DNA of 64,000 bases, from the NCBI GenBank assembly GCA_031761405.1, contig JASEVX010000033.1:738522-802521 (forward strand), written 5' to 3'. The position numbers and the translations under genes were made by a program. The notes under the pieces were generated by a model. That model had not been told where the DNA came from and made no database searches. It saw nothing but the letters and a program-made list of their open reading frames with translations. The stretch is from Serripes groenlandicus. Lineage: Eukaryota > Mollusca > Bivalvia > Cardiida > Cardiidae. Shown here one piece after another: positions 48,601 to 51,338 of the stretch; the stretch's first letter is position 1; each line of letters begins with the position of its first letter.

Positions 48601-51338
48601 CATGGTGTGGTCAAGTCACGTCCGTCACACTTGTTTCCGCTCAATAAATGAAGAACGCTTGGGCGTAGGAACTTCATACTTGGTATGCAGGTTGGTCAAG
48701 AACAGTAGATGACCCCTATTTATTTTGATGTCAGAAGGTCAAAGGTCAAGATCATGGTGACCTTGTGAGGTAAAAAATGGTTTCCGCTCAATAACTGAAG
48801 AACGCTTGGGCCGAGGAACTCCATACTTGGTATGCAGGTTGGCCATGCCCAGTAGAAGACCCCTATTGATTTTGTTTGATTTTGAGGTCAAAGTCAAGGT
48901 CACAGTGACCTTGAGCTGAAATGAAAGGTCACAGTGACAATGAGCTGAAATGAAAGGTCACAGTGACAATGAGCTGAAAAATGATTTTGCTTAATAACTG
49001 TTGAATGCTTTGGCCATGGGAGTTAATACATGGTGTGCAGGTTGGTCACCACCAGTAGATGACCCCTATTGATTTTGAGGTCACTAGCTCAAAGGTCAAG
49101 GTCATGGTAATCTTCAGCTGAAAAGAACGCTTATGCCCAGGAACTTCATACTTGGTGTGCAGGTTGGTCCTAACCTGTAGATGACCCCTATTGATTTTGA
49201 TGTCAGTAGGTCAAAGGTCGAGGTCCCGGTGACCTTGGGCTGAAAAATGGTTTCCGCTCAATAACTGAAGCTTGCTTAAGCCCAGGAACTTCATACTTGG
49301 TGTGCAGGTTGGTCACCACCAGCAAATGACCCTATTGATTTTGAGGTCACTAGGTCATAGGCCAAGGTCATGGTAACCTTCAGCTGAAAAATGGTTTCCG
49401 CTCAATAACTGAGGATTGTCACTGTTGCTTCATCTCCAGTCCAAAACTACAAAATTCATCTCCATCATTTCTTTTCCTCCCCTACGACCACACAAATGGG
49501 GAGACAAGAACTTTTTCAAAAAAGCAATCTCTAGTTTTAAATTGTTTTATAGCTGAAAGGTTACTCTAATCAATGGTATAGGGTGTACTACCTGTAACAA
49601 TTGAAAAAGATGTGACAATTGAGGGGTTGAAACTTGTTCATTTACATGGAAACAAAGTAGAAATTTAATTGATAACTTTAAACCTTTAACACGTTCAAAT
49701 AAAGAAAGCTGTGCAAATAACCGAATTCATAGGATGACACATAACAAAGGGGACAAGACATTTATCTTATTTCAGCTTGTGACCAAAGTACAATAAGGGA
49801 GAACTATATTGTTGTCCCAAACAACTTTCAAAAACATTGCCACAAAAGAAAAAATTAGACATTTTTTTTGGAGTATCCACATTAAAGGGTTTAGACCCGG
49901 CCGGGTAGCTCAAATGGTAGCGTATCTGACTCGTGATCTGGAGGTCACGGGTTCGATACCCGGTTGCGGCGACATTCTTTCGGGCGATGTTTTCCATTGC
50001 CTCTCACCTCTGATCTATGTGAGAAAGTAGTCAGTGGCTTCGAAAGAATGTTGTGTAAGTACTGGTGTGGGAAAGCCAGGAAAACATGGGTAGGTGCACT
50101 GACCGCCGTGATATGACCAAAGCTGTTGAAATCGGCGTTAAACTCCAAACAAACAAACAAACAAATTAAAGGGTTTAATTGAGTAATAAAGACTGATATC
50201 ATATGGTTGAAAGACCAGTTTTCTCTCCTTACCCCTTGGCAGAGGTCTAGTTAGAGAAGGAATAAAATGGTATTTTCTGGAATTATATCTCGTATTAGCC
50301 AACCAAAGCCTATGTTGCGGTACTCAAAGAAACGTCTCACTGAGAATTTTAGTTTTAGTACCTACAAAATAGGTTTTGAGGGTCAAATAAAGGTTTTGAA
50401 ATGCTTAATACAGTCCACTCTATGTTTAAAAAGACCACCCATGGGTAGAGAACAATCTGGTCTTTGTTTACAGGTGGTCTTTAATTACAGAGTTATTTAT
50501 GCAGCAAATGAGTAATTTGGAAATTAAAAGTGATTGCTCTAGACAGGGAATTGCTAAACAAAGGTGGTCTTAAGCACAGGTTTGATTGTACTCTGATTGA
50601 TCTCTGATTTTAAGAAATATTCTTTTCAGATCGAAGAATACAGGTGACGTTTAGGAGGAGGGGAGATATGGAAAAGGAAGCTTTCAAGATGAGTTTTGCT
50701 AGGAGTAGCCAAAGTACATCCTGGGAATTGATCATCGATGAGGAGCTGAGTAGACATACAAATGAGGTATAAAACCTTTATCCACATGCAGACACATTTT
50801 TTAAGGCATATGCAGCAGAAGGCTGGCTTTTGAACCTTTACTCACTCTGAAATAACTGCCCTGATTTCAAGATAAATTGGCAGAAATGTACCCTAGGTGA
50901 CCCTCTACAATTATTTTTGAAGCTAAATTTTAGGTTGTTAAACATGGCATCTTAAATGGGTAAATGTCAAAACTTTAAAACACTTATATACAGACAAAAC
51001 TAACAATGAAAATCTAATTTTCTTTTGTAACAAGCTTTTTTTGGACAAAATGTGGTTGATAGGTTAAGTTGATGTTAAGTTTACCACATACATACTTGCT
51101 TATGATGACCAATTTCTTAAAATGGTTTTCCAGGATTAAAAATTTCGAAGTTGATTTAAACTTTCAGTTATCAGCTGGCCTAGACAGATTCTGTCTCAAG
51201 TTGGAAGATGGTACCCTAGTTGATTTAAACAGCTCTCTTGGTGAAGAGGACATTGTTGTTTACGTGGAACCAGCAGATGAGAGAGATTGTTGGTGGGTGG
51301 AGCAAGGTATGATCATGAAGTCCAGCACACTGCAATAA
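8813..51338 (+). CDS. MAP3K14: NF-kappa-B-inducing kinase (NIK/MAP3K14-like), 21 exons found, 5' end missing
   Basis: Joining the 21 exons listed below gives one uninterrupted frame of 2319 codons plus stop. Residue numbers count from the first whole codon at 8815. Known: NIK is the MAP3K that activates IKK-alpha in the non-canonical NF-kappa-B pathway. Seen: a kinase domain at about 1160-1430 with G-N-G-M-S-G (1178-1183), Lys1200, Glu1211, the NIK-style H-x-D-L-K-x-D-N (1288-1295; canonical kinases have HRD), D-F-G (1311-1313) and G-T-E-T-Q-W-S-P-E (1330-1338). The C-terminal domain at about 2190-2319 ends like NIK (F-C-L-K-L-E-D-G ... W-W-V-E-Q-G). Additions absent from vertebrate NIK (about 950 residues) are a 1150-residue N-terminal half with a TAZ-like zinc finger (875-960) and a 650-residue disordered exon 16. 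The first exon was not found: translation may start in an exon further upstream or at the in-frame ATG at 8848. No poly(A) signal was seen close to the stop. Confidence 0.88.
10051..10286. mobile_element. piggyBac-like MITE, inverted orientation
   Basis: TTAA-flanked, 236 bp. The 'atagacgctttctgat' arm comes first here, so it is reversed relative to the copy at 7880. It sits in intron 1. Confidence 0.85.
10361..10579. mobile_element. Diverged piggyBac-like MITE
   Basis: Left end tcaaccctttgccacata, right end gtgtggaaagggttaa, with the central gtggcagaaggtaaaattgc / gtaatttcaccttttgcca hairpin. The left TTAA has become TCAA. Confidence 0.7.
10644..10758 (+). CDS. MAP3K14: NIK-like exon 2, residues 272-310
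   Basis: Acceptor 'ttaattgtacag', donor gtgaga at 10759. It starts with one base of a split codon and ends in phase 0. It encodes a charged, Glu/Lys-rich linker without a recognisable domain. A MITE begins 10 bp after the donor. Confidence 0.7.
10769..10955. mobile_element. Partial piggyBac-like MITE immediately after exon 2
   Basis: Begins ttaaccctttcccacataca and includes 'ctccagcagacgac' and an internal gaaattgctcataatgagcaatt hairpin segment. The right end degenerates into AT-rich sequence near 10955. Confidence 0.7.
11093..11286 (+). CDS. MAP3K14: NIK-like exon 3, residues 311-374
   Basis: Acceptor 'ttcatttatttcag', donor gtgagc at 11287. It starts in phase 0 and ends in phase 2. The encoded segment includes N-S-W-Y-P-E-S-L-E-S-L-L-S-E-T, an aromatic/acidic patch that could be a short binding motif, though no named motif is recognised. 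Confidence 0.75.
11391..11530 (+). mobile_element. tRNA-derived SINE head
   Basis: Contains an A-box-like 'tggttaagtggtagagcg' and a B-box-like 'gggttagatacc', followed by the 'gggtcataccaaaggc' body shared with the copies at 12090 and 53980. It lacks the paired stems of a functional tRNA. Confidence 0.65.
12090..12230 (+). mobile_element. tRNA-derived SINE
   Basis: A-box-like 'tggtgtagtggtaaagc' and B-box 'gggttcaaccccc', then 'gggtcataccaaagac' and 'ggctgccctccttggcgct' as at 53980. Confidence 0.75.
12343..12572. mobile_element. piggyBac-like MITE ending 28 bp before exon 4
   Basis: TTAA on both sides, 230 bp, full structure. The branch point for exon 4 must lie in or next to its right end. 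Confidence 0.85.
12601..12722 (+). CDS. MAP3K14: NIK-like exon 4, residues 375-415
   Basis: Acceptor 'gatttttgtag', donor gtaggt at 12723. It starts with one base of the split Gln codon from exon 3 and ends in phase 1. It encodes a Lys/Met/Glu-rich helix (R-K-M-K-D-E-K-M-K-E). No domain is recognised. It is supported by exact phase fit to exons 3 and 5. Confidence 0.7.
12846..14062 (+). repeat. 'agctc...cctcttgtt' interspersed repeat with internal tandem units
   Basis: Begins 'agctcgactttagaaaaaac' and ends 'ggccatcatggccctcttgt'. Inside, a unit of roughly 290-300 bp containing 'cttcttgtccaaaagtactg' and 'ggtggtcccctttcaaa' recurs about three to four times. The class is unassigned. Confidence 0.7.
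14172..14722 (+). repeat. Fragments of related 'agctc...ctcttgtt' repeats
   Basis: Two diverged units with 'caagtcccataactctatat' (near 14361 and 14527), followed by a short copy starting 'aagctcaacttttgaaaa' at 14576 and ending 'ggtgctcttgtt' near 14711. Confidence 0.6.
14883..15118 (+). mobile_element. tRNA-derived SINE with conserved body and (catt)n tail
   Basis: Head 'ctgtggtcgagtggttagcg' (A box) and 'agggttcgatcaccagtcgc' (B box), then body 'ccttgggcaaggcacatttt' and tail 'acattcattcattcatt'. Other copies lie at 30724, 32727 and 37916. Confidence 0.85.
15428..16612 (+). repeat. Composite tandem 'agctt/agctc' repeat
   Basis: The first part (15428-15900) has about three units with 'ttgcatgcaactaaattac'-type text. 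A second element begins at 15908 'agctctactggccaaagacc', has about four 160-180 bp units with 'agttagatatccatgagagc', and ends 'ggacctcttgtt' near 16612. Confidence 0.7.
16733..16963. mobile_element. piggyBac-like MITE
   Basis: Left TTAA intact, right target mutated to ATAA ('gggataaac'). Complete arms and central hairpin, in intron 4, about 140 bp before exon 5. Confidence 0.8.
17102..17890 (+). CDS. MAP3K14: NIK-like exon 5, residues 416-678, coiled-coil/acidic region with basic patch
   Basis: Acceptor 'cttctcttacag' chosen over the one at 17076, because only this one matches the phase of exon 4. Donor gtaagc at 17891, phase 1. It encodes a Glu/Lys-rich, probably helical region, then near 17797-17832 a basic cluster (R-R-T-K-S-K-R-S-R-K-K-H) that resembles a nuclear localisation signal. 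Vertebrate NIK also has a basic region N-terminal to its kinase. That correspondence is inference. Confidence 0.75.
17946..18177 (+). repeat. Short 'agctc...cgctcttgtt' repeat after exon 5
   Basis: Begins 'agctcatctattttcccgat' 55 bp after the donor and ends 'ctgtggcgctcttgtttt'. It shares 'aaaactttaaccttacctca' with a fragment near 26030. Confidence 0.6.
18178..19524. other. Intron 5 interior, mostly unassigned
   Basis: It includes a tRNA-like SINE remnant on the minus strand (18757-18840), 'tgacgtca' at 18841-18848 and a second 'tgacgtcac' near 18860. No exon or gene is recognised. Confidence 0.5.
18757..18840 (-). mobile_element. tRNA-like SINE remnant
   Basis: On the minus strand it reads cagtggtgcagaggtagagc (A box) and ccctggttcgcgtcccgtg (B box), with tRNA-like spacing. 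It is interpreted as a SINE head, since no complete cloverleaf with a clear anticodon could be confirmed. Confidence 0.5.
19525..19690. mobile_element. Foldback element, about 166 bp
   Basis: Long imperfect palindrome: aactatcaaaaaccttggt ... gaataaccaatggttt at the left pairs with aaaccattggttattcgcc ... ggttgttgatagttt at the right. The centre is 'ggccgtaggcc'. Confidence 0.75.
19720..20142. mobile_element. Chain of three partial piggyBac-like MITEs sharing TTAA ends
   Basis: Fragments end or begin at 19866-19869 and 19988-19991, where 'gaaagggttaaccctttcc' joins two copies at a single TTAA. The last is cut off at 20142, 35 bp before exon 6. Confidence 0.75.
20178..20309 (+). CDS. MAP3K14: NIK-like exon 6, residues 679-722
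   Basis: Acceptor 'cttcctgtttcag', donor gtaagt at 20310 (consensus). Phase 1 in and phase 1 out. It encodes a Ser/Lys/Asn-rich linker with F-R-E-A-L-K-S-Y. No domain is recognised. Confidence 0.72.
20343..21442 (+). repeat. 'agctcacctg...gggcctcttgtt' repeats, two elements
   Basis: The first starts 33 bp after the exon 6 donor and ends 'cttgggcctcttgttc' near 20963, with two internal units containing 'gattccttcaagccatgttg'. The second (about 20970-21442) contains 'atggtataatgcttagatat' and ends 'catcatgggcctcctatctt'. Confidence 0.65.
21935..22077 (+). CDS. MAP3K14: NIK-like exon 7, residues 723-770
   Basis: Acceptor 'gatatttttgtag', donor gtaaaa at 22078. Starts with two bases and ends in phase 0. 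It encodes a basic start (K-T-R-R-G-Q-R) and a Ser/Gly/Asp-rich stretch that could be phosphorylated. It is not open as a long frame in isolation and was found by phase continuity. Confidence 0.7.
22258..22652. mobile_element. piggyBac-like MITE plus adjoining partial second copy
   Basis: Complete copy 22258-22488 (TTAA both sides), followed directly by a copy lacking its outer left end and ending 'gggaaagggttga' at about 22652. The second probably arose by local duplication, because its arm sequence is nearly the same. Confidence 0.8.
22722..22973. mobile_element. TIR element 'gggcttggcgtgaaacggtt', copy 1
   Basis: The ends cgagggcttggcatgaaacg and cgtttcacgccaagccctcg are near-perfect inverse. 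Inner inverse segments 'gcaaatttaggtgcc' and 'ggtacctaaatttcc' make it fold over its whole length. Other copies are at 57474 and 59502. Confidence 0.85.
23276..23494. mobile_element. piggyBac-like MITE
   Basis: TTAA both sides, 219 bp, with a small deletion in the left arm after 'cctctgcagca'. Confidence 0.8.
23732..23815 (+). mobile_element. SINE 3' tail next to exon 8
   Basis: Contains 'ggtgaactggcctctgtgat' and 'ataactgaaa...ggcattaaattccaatcaa', the same tail as at 31985-32050 and 38041-38105. It ends about 17 bp before the exon 8 acceptor region. Confidence 0.6.
23832..24095 (+). CDS. MAP3K14: NIK-like exon 8, residues 771-858
   Basis: Acceptor 'taatttataaag', donor gtatgc at 24096, phase 0 at both ends. 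An Asn/Asp/Gly/Arg-rich disordered stretch is followed by a basic helix (D-Y-K-R-Y-R-R-K-H) and E-E-H-W-E-K-F-L-G-Y-L-K-E-K leading into exon 9. The final helix may belong to the TAZ-like fold, since TAZ domains begin with a long helix. Confidence 0.8.
24096..24645. other. Intron 8
   Basis: It holds three heavily decayed MITE pieces ('gaaagggttgaattg' near 24193 and similar) and no other recognised element. Confidence 0.5.
24646..25399 (+). CDS. MAP3K14: NIK-like exon 9, residues 859-1109, with TAZ-type zinc finger
   Basis: Acceptor 'tctcttttctag', donor gtaagt at 25400. Phase 0 in, phase 1 out. The Cys/His set is C875, C879, C893, C896, H905, C909, C916, C919, H929, C933, C942, C947 and C952. 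The stretch from C916 to C933 (C-x2-C, then Q at +5, L-x-C before H-x3-C) and C-x-x-P-x-C at 947-952 follow the TAZ domains of CBP/p300 residue by residue in spacing. After it comes W-F-N-I-R-K-K-L, then a Ser/Arg-rich disordered region. Known: TAZ domains bind transactivation peptides and zinc. A TRAF-type or C2HC finger is the alternative. Confidence 0.85.
24694..24948 (+). other. TAZ-like zinc-finger coding segment
   Basis: Covers C875 to L959 of the NIK-like protein. Two HCCC-type clusters are readable: H905-C909-C916-C919 (H-x3-C-x6-C-x2-C) and H929-C933-C947-C952. A possible first cluster (C875, C879, C893, C896) lacks its expected His. C942 is extra. Confidence 0.72.
25409..25545. mobile_element. 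Decayed piggyBac-like MITE starting 9 bp after the exon 9 donor
   Basis: Begins ttaaccctgtcacacataca and contains 'ctgcaggagacgac' and 'ccacaatgttttcaaa'. The right end is lost. Confidence 0.65.
25546..26252. other. Intron 9 remainder
   Basis: A tRNA-like SINE fragment (25565-25620, 'tggtgtagttgttagagcaa'), a MITE remnant near 25640-25760, and an 'agctt...' repeat fragment near 25980-26190 that shares text with 17946-18177. Confidence 0.5.
26253..26389 (+). CDS. MAP3K14: NIK-like exon 10, residues 1110-1155
   Basis: Acceptor 'ttgttccatttgcag', donor gtaaga at 26390. Starts with two bases, ends in phase 0. It encodes a basic/charged helix (W-D-K-K-K-K-E-Y) and Y-R-E-E-G-V-I-L-E-Q-F-K, the lead-in to the kinase domain. 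Confidence 0.85.
26425..26643. mobile_element. piggyBac-like MITE 35 bp after the exon 10 donor
   Basis: TTAA both sides, 219 bp, with the hairpin gacaaaaggagaaattgctc / gagcaatttctttttttgtc. Confidence 0.82.
27007..27235. mobile_element. Diverged piggyBac-like MITE (variant with 'caatagcagcagacaac' arm)
   Basis: TTAA flanks, ends ctctctcccacctgcagaca and tgtatgtgagaacatg. Central hairpin ggtgaaattgctcatgatga. The same variant occurs at 38207. Confidence 0.75.
27376..29023 (+). repeat. Tandem array of about 170-190 bp units, about nine copies
   Basis: Begins 'agcttgactattcgaagaat', ends 'cgacagctcttgttt'. Each unit carries 'ttctggttaaagttttgc', 'catatctcagta' and 'ataactctatcctgcatttt'. Same family as 15428-15900. 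It fills most of intron 10. Confidence 0.85.
29300..29535. mobile_element. piggyBac-like MITE
   Basis: Left end tttaaaccctttcccacata, right end gagggaaagggttaa. Hairpin caaaaggagaaaatttctca / gagcaatttctccttttgc. Confidence 0.8.
29595..29774. mobile_element. Shortened piggyBac-like MITE 75 bp before exon 11
   Basis: Ends 'ttcccacatacattaaatct' and 'ggttggaaagggttaa'. The central hairpin is deleted. Confidence 0.65.
29850..29987 (+). CDS. MAP3K14: NIK-like exon 11, kinase N-lobe start, residues 1156-1201
   Basis: Acceptor 'ctctcattgtag', donor gtatgg at 29988, phase 0 both ends. Glycine-rich loop G-N-G-M-S-G at 29916-29933 and the ATP-binding Lys in F-C-V-K-E-V (codon 29982-29984). The preceding E-V-R-Y-Q-K-D-F-Q-W matches the NIK region just before the loop. 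The second glycine is kept and the loop's usual aromatic is Met. Confidence 0.92.
30401..30480 (+). mobile_element. tRNA-like SINE fragment
   Basis: B-box-like 'tgaggttgaaccccagc' followed by 'cccaacattttttccaacg'. The A box is degraded. Confidence 0.45.
30555..30684 (+). CDS. MAP3K14: NIK-like exon 12, kinase helix C to hinge, residues 1202-1244
   Basis: Acceptor 'atatttttttttacag', donor gtaggt at 30685. Helix C Glu in E-M-D-E-V (Glu1211), then P-Y-I-V-Q-L-Y-G-A-I and the hinge I-F-M-E-Y, all aligned with NIK apart from a one-residue insertion. Confidence 0.93.
30724..30955 (+). mobile_element. tRNA-derived SINE, (catt)n tail
   Basis: Same family as 14883, nearly full length. A box 'ctgtggtcgagtggttagcg', body 'cccttgggcaaggcacattt'. 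It starts 40 bp after the exon 12 donor. Confidence 0.85.
31212..31690 (+). mobile_element. tRNA-derived SINE interrupted by a hairpin TIR element
   Basis: Head 'tggtagctcagttggtatgg', body 'cggccaacattctttcagac', then 'gggtaggtgaactagtagcc'. The usual tail 'gatatgactgaaaa...cagcattaaatttcaatcc' resumes after about 31620. The inserted element carries the near-perfect hairpin at about 31537-31598 (gtgggtactcaaaagaatcg / cgattcttttgagtacccac). Confidence 0.75.
31775..31918 (+). CDS. MAP3K14: NIK-like exon 13, kinase C-lobe to catalytic loop, residues 1245-1292
   Basis: Acceptor 'aaataactgcag', donor gtatgt at 31919. G-G-C-L-T-E after the hinge, then L-K-Y-F-Q-Q-L-L-E-V-L-V-Y-L and N-I-L-H-E-D-L-K. 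The Arg of HRD is replaced (here by Glu, in vertebrate NIK by Gly), which fits a kinase that does not need activation-loop phosphorylation. The catalytic Asp is codon 31909-31911. Confidence 0.93.
32210..32397. mobile_element. piggyBac-like MITE with internal deletion
   Basis: Left end ttaaccctttccctcatata. The left arm jumps from 'ctgcagca' straight to 'aaaacgtgcaatttctcc'. The right end reads 'gagggaaagtgacttaa' instead of gggttaa, so 'gtgacttaa' occurs on both sides. Confidence 0.75.
32630..33100 (+). repeat. 'gatcacctgagc' repeat containing a SINE fragment
   Basis: Starts 'agatcacctgagcaaaaggc' and is interrupted at 32727-32909 by a 5'-truncated SINE (starts at the B box 'gggttcgatccccagtcgc' and ends in the cattcattcatt tail). 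After the SINE 'tcctaatccatc' is repeated, which looks like a 12-bp target duplication. Units of the same family occur reversed at 58000-58826. Confidence 0.7.
33343..33608 (+). CDS. MAP3K14: NIK-like exon 14, DFG to helix F/G, residues 1293-1381
   Basis: Acceptor 'ttccccacaaacag', donor gtaatt at 33609. Completes G-D-N, then V-T-D-F-G-A-S (DFG at 33396-33404), T-G-T-E-T-Q-W-S-P-E (SPE in place of APE), S-F-P-A-E-L-W, where the usual helix F Asp is Glu1350, and H-M-L-S-G-S-P-P-W. All are aligned with NIK, which has the same G-T-E-T. Confidence 0.93.
33609..33972. other. Start of intron 14
   Basis: Two imperfect copies of an about 80-150 bp segment ('aacctgattttcaacagaat' at 33649 and 'aacctggacttcaaacaaag' at 33802). 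Otherwise unassigned. Confidence 0.4.
33973..34190. mobile_element. piggyBac-like MITE
   Basis: TTAA both sides, 218 bp. The left arm is shortened. Hairpin gcaaaaggagaaattgcttg / gagcaatttctccattggc. Confidence 0.8.
34290..35090. repeat. Tandem array of about 155-bp units, about five copies
   Basis: Unit core 'ccggaccataactttg', 'gagatattttcaaataactt', 'ttcaaggtcaaggtcacag'. The first unit is preceded by a GC-rich 'ggcgggcgggcgggcg' run at 34314. Open frames on the minus strand across it repeat with the array and are not genes. Confidence 0.8.
35669..35897. mobile_element. piggyBac-like MITE
   Basis: TTAA both sides, 229 bp, 'atagatgctttctgacg' arm first. Confidence 0.83.
35983..36211. mobile_element. 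piggyBac-like MITE, opposite orientation to its neighbour
   Basis: TTAA both sides, 229 bp. The 25-base left flank 'taatatcttcctgatttctc' recurs right after the element at about 36224, followed by another partial MITE. Confidence 0.82.
36245..37600. other. Intron 14 interior with decayed MITE pieces
   Basis: Partial copies at about 36245-36400, 36470-36665 and 36765-36930. The rest (36930-37500) is unique-looking AT-rich sequence. A degraded tRNA-like segment lies at 37516-37580. Confidence 0.5.
37601..37830. mobile_element. piggyBac-like MITE, full-length
   Basis: TTAA both sides, 230 bp, nearly identical to the copies at 7880 and 43717, so one of the younger insertions. Confidence 0.87.
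37916..38110 (+). mobile_element. Chimeric SINE
   Basis: The 5' part is the 14883-type head and body ('cgctgtggtcaagtggttag', 'gcaaggcacattttctagcc', 'tttacccagggatcatgaat'). It then switches to the other family's tail ('gtgaactgtcgccgtgatat', 'gcggcgtaaaaccccaataa'). Confidence 0.7.
38207..38436. mobile_element. piggyBac-like MITE, 'caatagcagcagacaac' variant, 65 bp before exon 15
   Basis: TTAA both sides, 230 bp. Same subfamily as 27007. Confidence 0.82.
38502..38649 (+). CDS. MAP3K14: NIK-like exon 15, end of kinase domain, residues 1382-1430
   Basis: Acceptor 'gaatgttatttcag', donor gtaata at 38650. H-S-P-P-L-E-D-I-P keeps the exact spacing of NIK's P-P-P-V-R-E-I-P after the exon 14 P-W motif. 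It ends with G-M-R-P-L-P-Q-Q, which carries the conserved subdomain XI Arg. Confidence 0.92.
38785..39330. repeat. Tandem array of about 150-bp units, three copies
   Basis: Begins 'tatgcccccggaatcaccga' (38783) and ends 'ttcgggggggcatcagtgtt'. Each unit has 'ttttgaaccataacaggtac' and 'ttgcgaccttgacctttgac'. A 22-bp repeat 'gaccttgacattgaaaag' follows at 39350-39465. Confidence 0.82.
39580..39709. mobile_element. Short piggyBac-like MITE derivative
   Basis: Ends 'aaaccctttccaacatacaa' and 'atgtgggaaagggttcaa', with most of the centre deleted. Confidence 0.6.
39989..40163. mobile_element. piggyBac-like MITE, right end lost
   Basis: Starts TTAA plus ccctttccctcatacgaaaa, has the full central hairpin, and stops at 'ggcatcagaaagtgag'. 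Confidence 0.75.
40318..41010 (+). repeat. '...ggggctcttgtt' repeat with two to three internal units, before exon 16
   Basis: Units share 'atgttgattggtcgaaaaac' and 'gccttatatggctatagtga' with 20640-20960. It ends about 100 bp before exon 16. Confidence 0.7.
41113..43065 (+). CDS. MAP3K14: NIK-like exon 16, 650-residue disordered region, residues 1431-2081
   Basis: Acceptor 'cttattctattgcag', donor gtagga at 43066. Two bases in, phase 1 out. The content is repeats of G-A-V-G (41327-41410), an acidic run D-S-D-E-E-E-E-E-D-D (41736-41766) followed by a helix F-E-L-N-K-A-L-K-E-L, then a Gln/Pro/Asn/Tyr-rich half with internal duplications (N-P-E-L-Q-H-G / N-P-E-L-H-H-G and G-I-P-G-Q-Y-N twice). 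No domain is recognised. In vertebrate NIK the kinase-to-C-terminal linker is much shorter. If intron 16 were retained, the frame would end at 43142, giving a protein without the C-terminal domain. Confidence 0.88.
43066..43716. other. First part of intron 16
   Basis: AT-rich, no recognised repeat or exon apart from a faint MITE remnant near 43450-43500. Confidence 0.5.
43717..43940. mobile_element. piggyBac-like MITE
   Basis: TTAA both sides, 224 bp. The left end is shortened to 'cccttatacgacaa' and the right to 'gaaggaaagcg'. Confidence 0.83.
44290..44523. mobile_element. Diverged piggyBac-like MITE 65 bp before exon 17
   Basis: TTAA both sides. Arms 'cccacttgaaaatgaattct' and 'tttataagggaaagg', with a duplicated hairpin segment ('attgctcatctggaattgct'). 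Confidence 0.75.
44588..44818 (+). CDS. MAP3K14: NIK-like exon 17, residues 2082-2158
   Basis: Acceptor 'taatttcttgcag', donor gtaagt at 44819. Two bases in, phase 1 out. A Ser/Thr/Pro/Lys-rich segment (K-L-T-S-P-P-Y-K-R-A, several S-P/T-P) likely to be disordered and phosphorylated, ending in a helix start L-E-E-Q-E-R-A-F. Confidence 0.82.
44830..45095. mobile_element. Composite piggyBac-like MITE starting 11 bp after the exon 17 donor
   Basis: A 'ccctttcccacgtacagcaa' end is joined to a second copy's hairpin and 'cgtatgagggaatgggttaa' end. A hairpin TIR element (45105-45235) follows, so intron 17 (435 bp) is almost wholly mobile DNA. Confidence 0.78.
45105..45235. mobile_element. Hairpin TIR element, copy 3
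   Basis: Hairpin gtgggtactcaaaagaatca / gacgattcttttgagtacc at about 45117-45167, then 'aaggattttagaacatgcaa' and 'cattatctagagctctt' as at 6680-6718. Confidence 0.7.
45254..45339 (+). CDS. MAP3K14: NIK-like exon 18, residues 2159-2187
   Basis: Acceptor 'tttgtgctttcag', donor gtaaat at 45340. Two bases in, phase 0 out. Encodes an acidic helix (E-E-L-K-D-T-A-K-D-A-L ... L-L-E-E-E-E-D). Short, but both splice sites and phase fit. Confidence 0.8.
45438..45667. mobile_element. piggyBac-like MITE, sharing its right TTAA with a second fragment
   Basis: TTAA both sides, 230 bp. A second, decayed copy begins at the same TTAA ('aacatttcccacatacacca') and runs to about 45780. Confidence 0.83.
45981..46071 (+). 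CDS. MAP3K14: NIK-like exon 19, residues 2188-2217
   Basis: Acceptor 'tatttctgttacag', donor gtagga at 46072. Phase 0 in, phase 1 out. L-D-I-T-G-E-L-S-A-H-D-W-Q-S-I-A-T-Y-L-E, an acidic amphipathic segment before the C-terminal domain. Confidence 0.85.
46190..47875. repeat. Tandem array of about 180-bp units, eight to nine copies
   Basis: Unit core 'ggtcaagttcgaatatgggt', 'aaactaggtcactaggccaa', 'gaaaatcttgttaacact', 'cttcagcagcttgaaa'. Two ends of the 'gatccagggccatcatggcc' type lie at about 47168-47197 and 47833-47865, so it is two head-to-tail elements. It lies in intron 19. Confidence 0.85.
47862..49505. repeat. 'atgtctcccccatacatggg' repeat with about eight internal units
   Basis: The 5' module (47866-47945) is directly repeated at 48108-48186, including the preceding 'gggccgggccatcatggccc' end. 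Units of about 170 bp share 'ccgctcaataactgaagaac', 'catacttggtatgcaggttg' and 'gacccctattgattttga'. It ends near the short inverse 'cacaaatggggagaca'. Confidence 0.8.
49897..50163 (+). mobile_element. tRNA-derived SINE with (caaa)n tail
   Basis: Head 'gggtagctcaaatggtagcg' (A box) and 'cacgggttcgatacccggtt' (B box), the best-preserved tRNA-like head in the window. The body 'gacattctttcgggcgatgt' and tail 'gtgatatgaccaaagctg ... caaacaaacaaacaaa' show it is a SINE and not a tRNA gene. Confidence 0.85.
50280..50410. mobile_element. Decayed hairpin TIR element, copy 4
   Basis: 'ccaaagcctatgttgcggta', 'tactcaaagaaacgtctcac', 'ttttagtacctacaaaatag'. The hairpin is partly lost. Confidence 0.55.
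50630..50766 (+). CDS. MAP3K14: NIK-like exon 20, C-terminal domain part 1, residues 2218-2263
   Basis: Acceptor 'aatattcttttcag', donor gtataa at 50767. Two bases in, phase 0 out. Starts R-I-Q-V-T-F-R-R-R-G, corresponding to V-K-V-Q-I of the NIK C-terminal domain, then S-W-E-L-I-I-D-E-E-L. Confidence 0.87.
51168..51338 (+). CDS. MAP3K14: NIK-like exon 21, C-terminal domain end and stop, residues 2264-2319
   Basis: The acceptor 'taaactttcag' was chosen because the alternative at 51133 leads directly into a stop. R-F-C-L-K-L-E-D-G-T-L-V-D-L, then D-I-V-V-Y-V-E-P and W-W-V-E-Q-G follow the last strands of vertebrate NIK at the same spacing. Stop TAA at 51336-51338. In NIK this region binds TRAF3-independent partners and IKK-alpha, which makes it functionally important. 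Confidence 0.9.
   Translation, partial: LSAGLDRFCLKLEDGTLVDLNSSLGEEDIVVYVEPADERDCWWVEQGMIMKSSTLQ

Noticed and set aside
49897..49975. Functional tRNA gene
   Set aside because: A and B boxes are good, but the acceptor stem does not close cleanly and the segment continues into a SINE body with a (caaa)n tail.
51069..51167. Longer 5' start for exon 21 using the acceptor at 51131-51133
   Set aside because: With the phase required by exon 20 that acceptor gives Asp followed at once by a stop codon.
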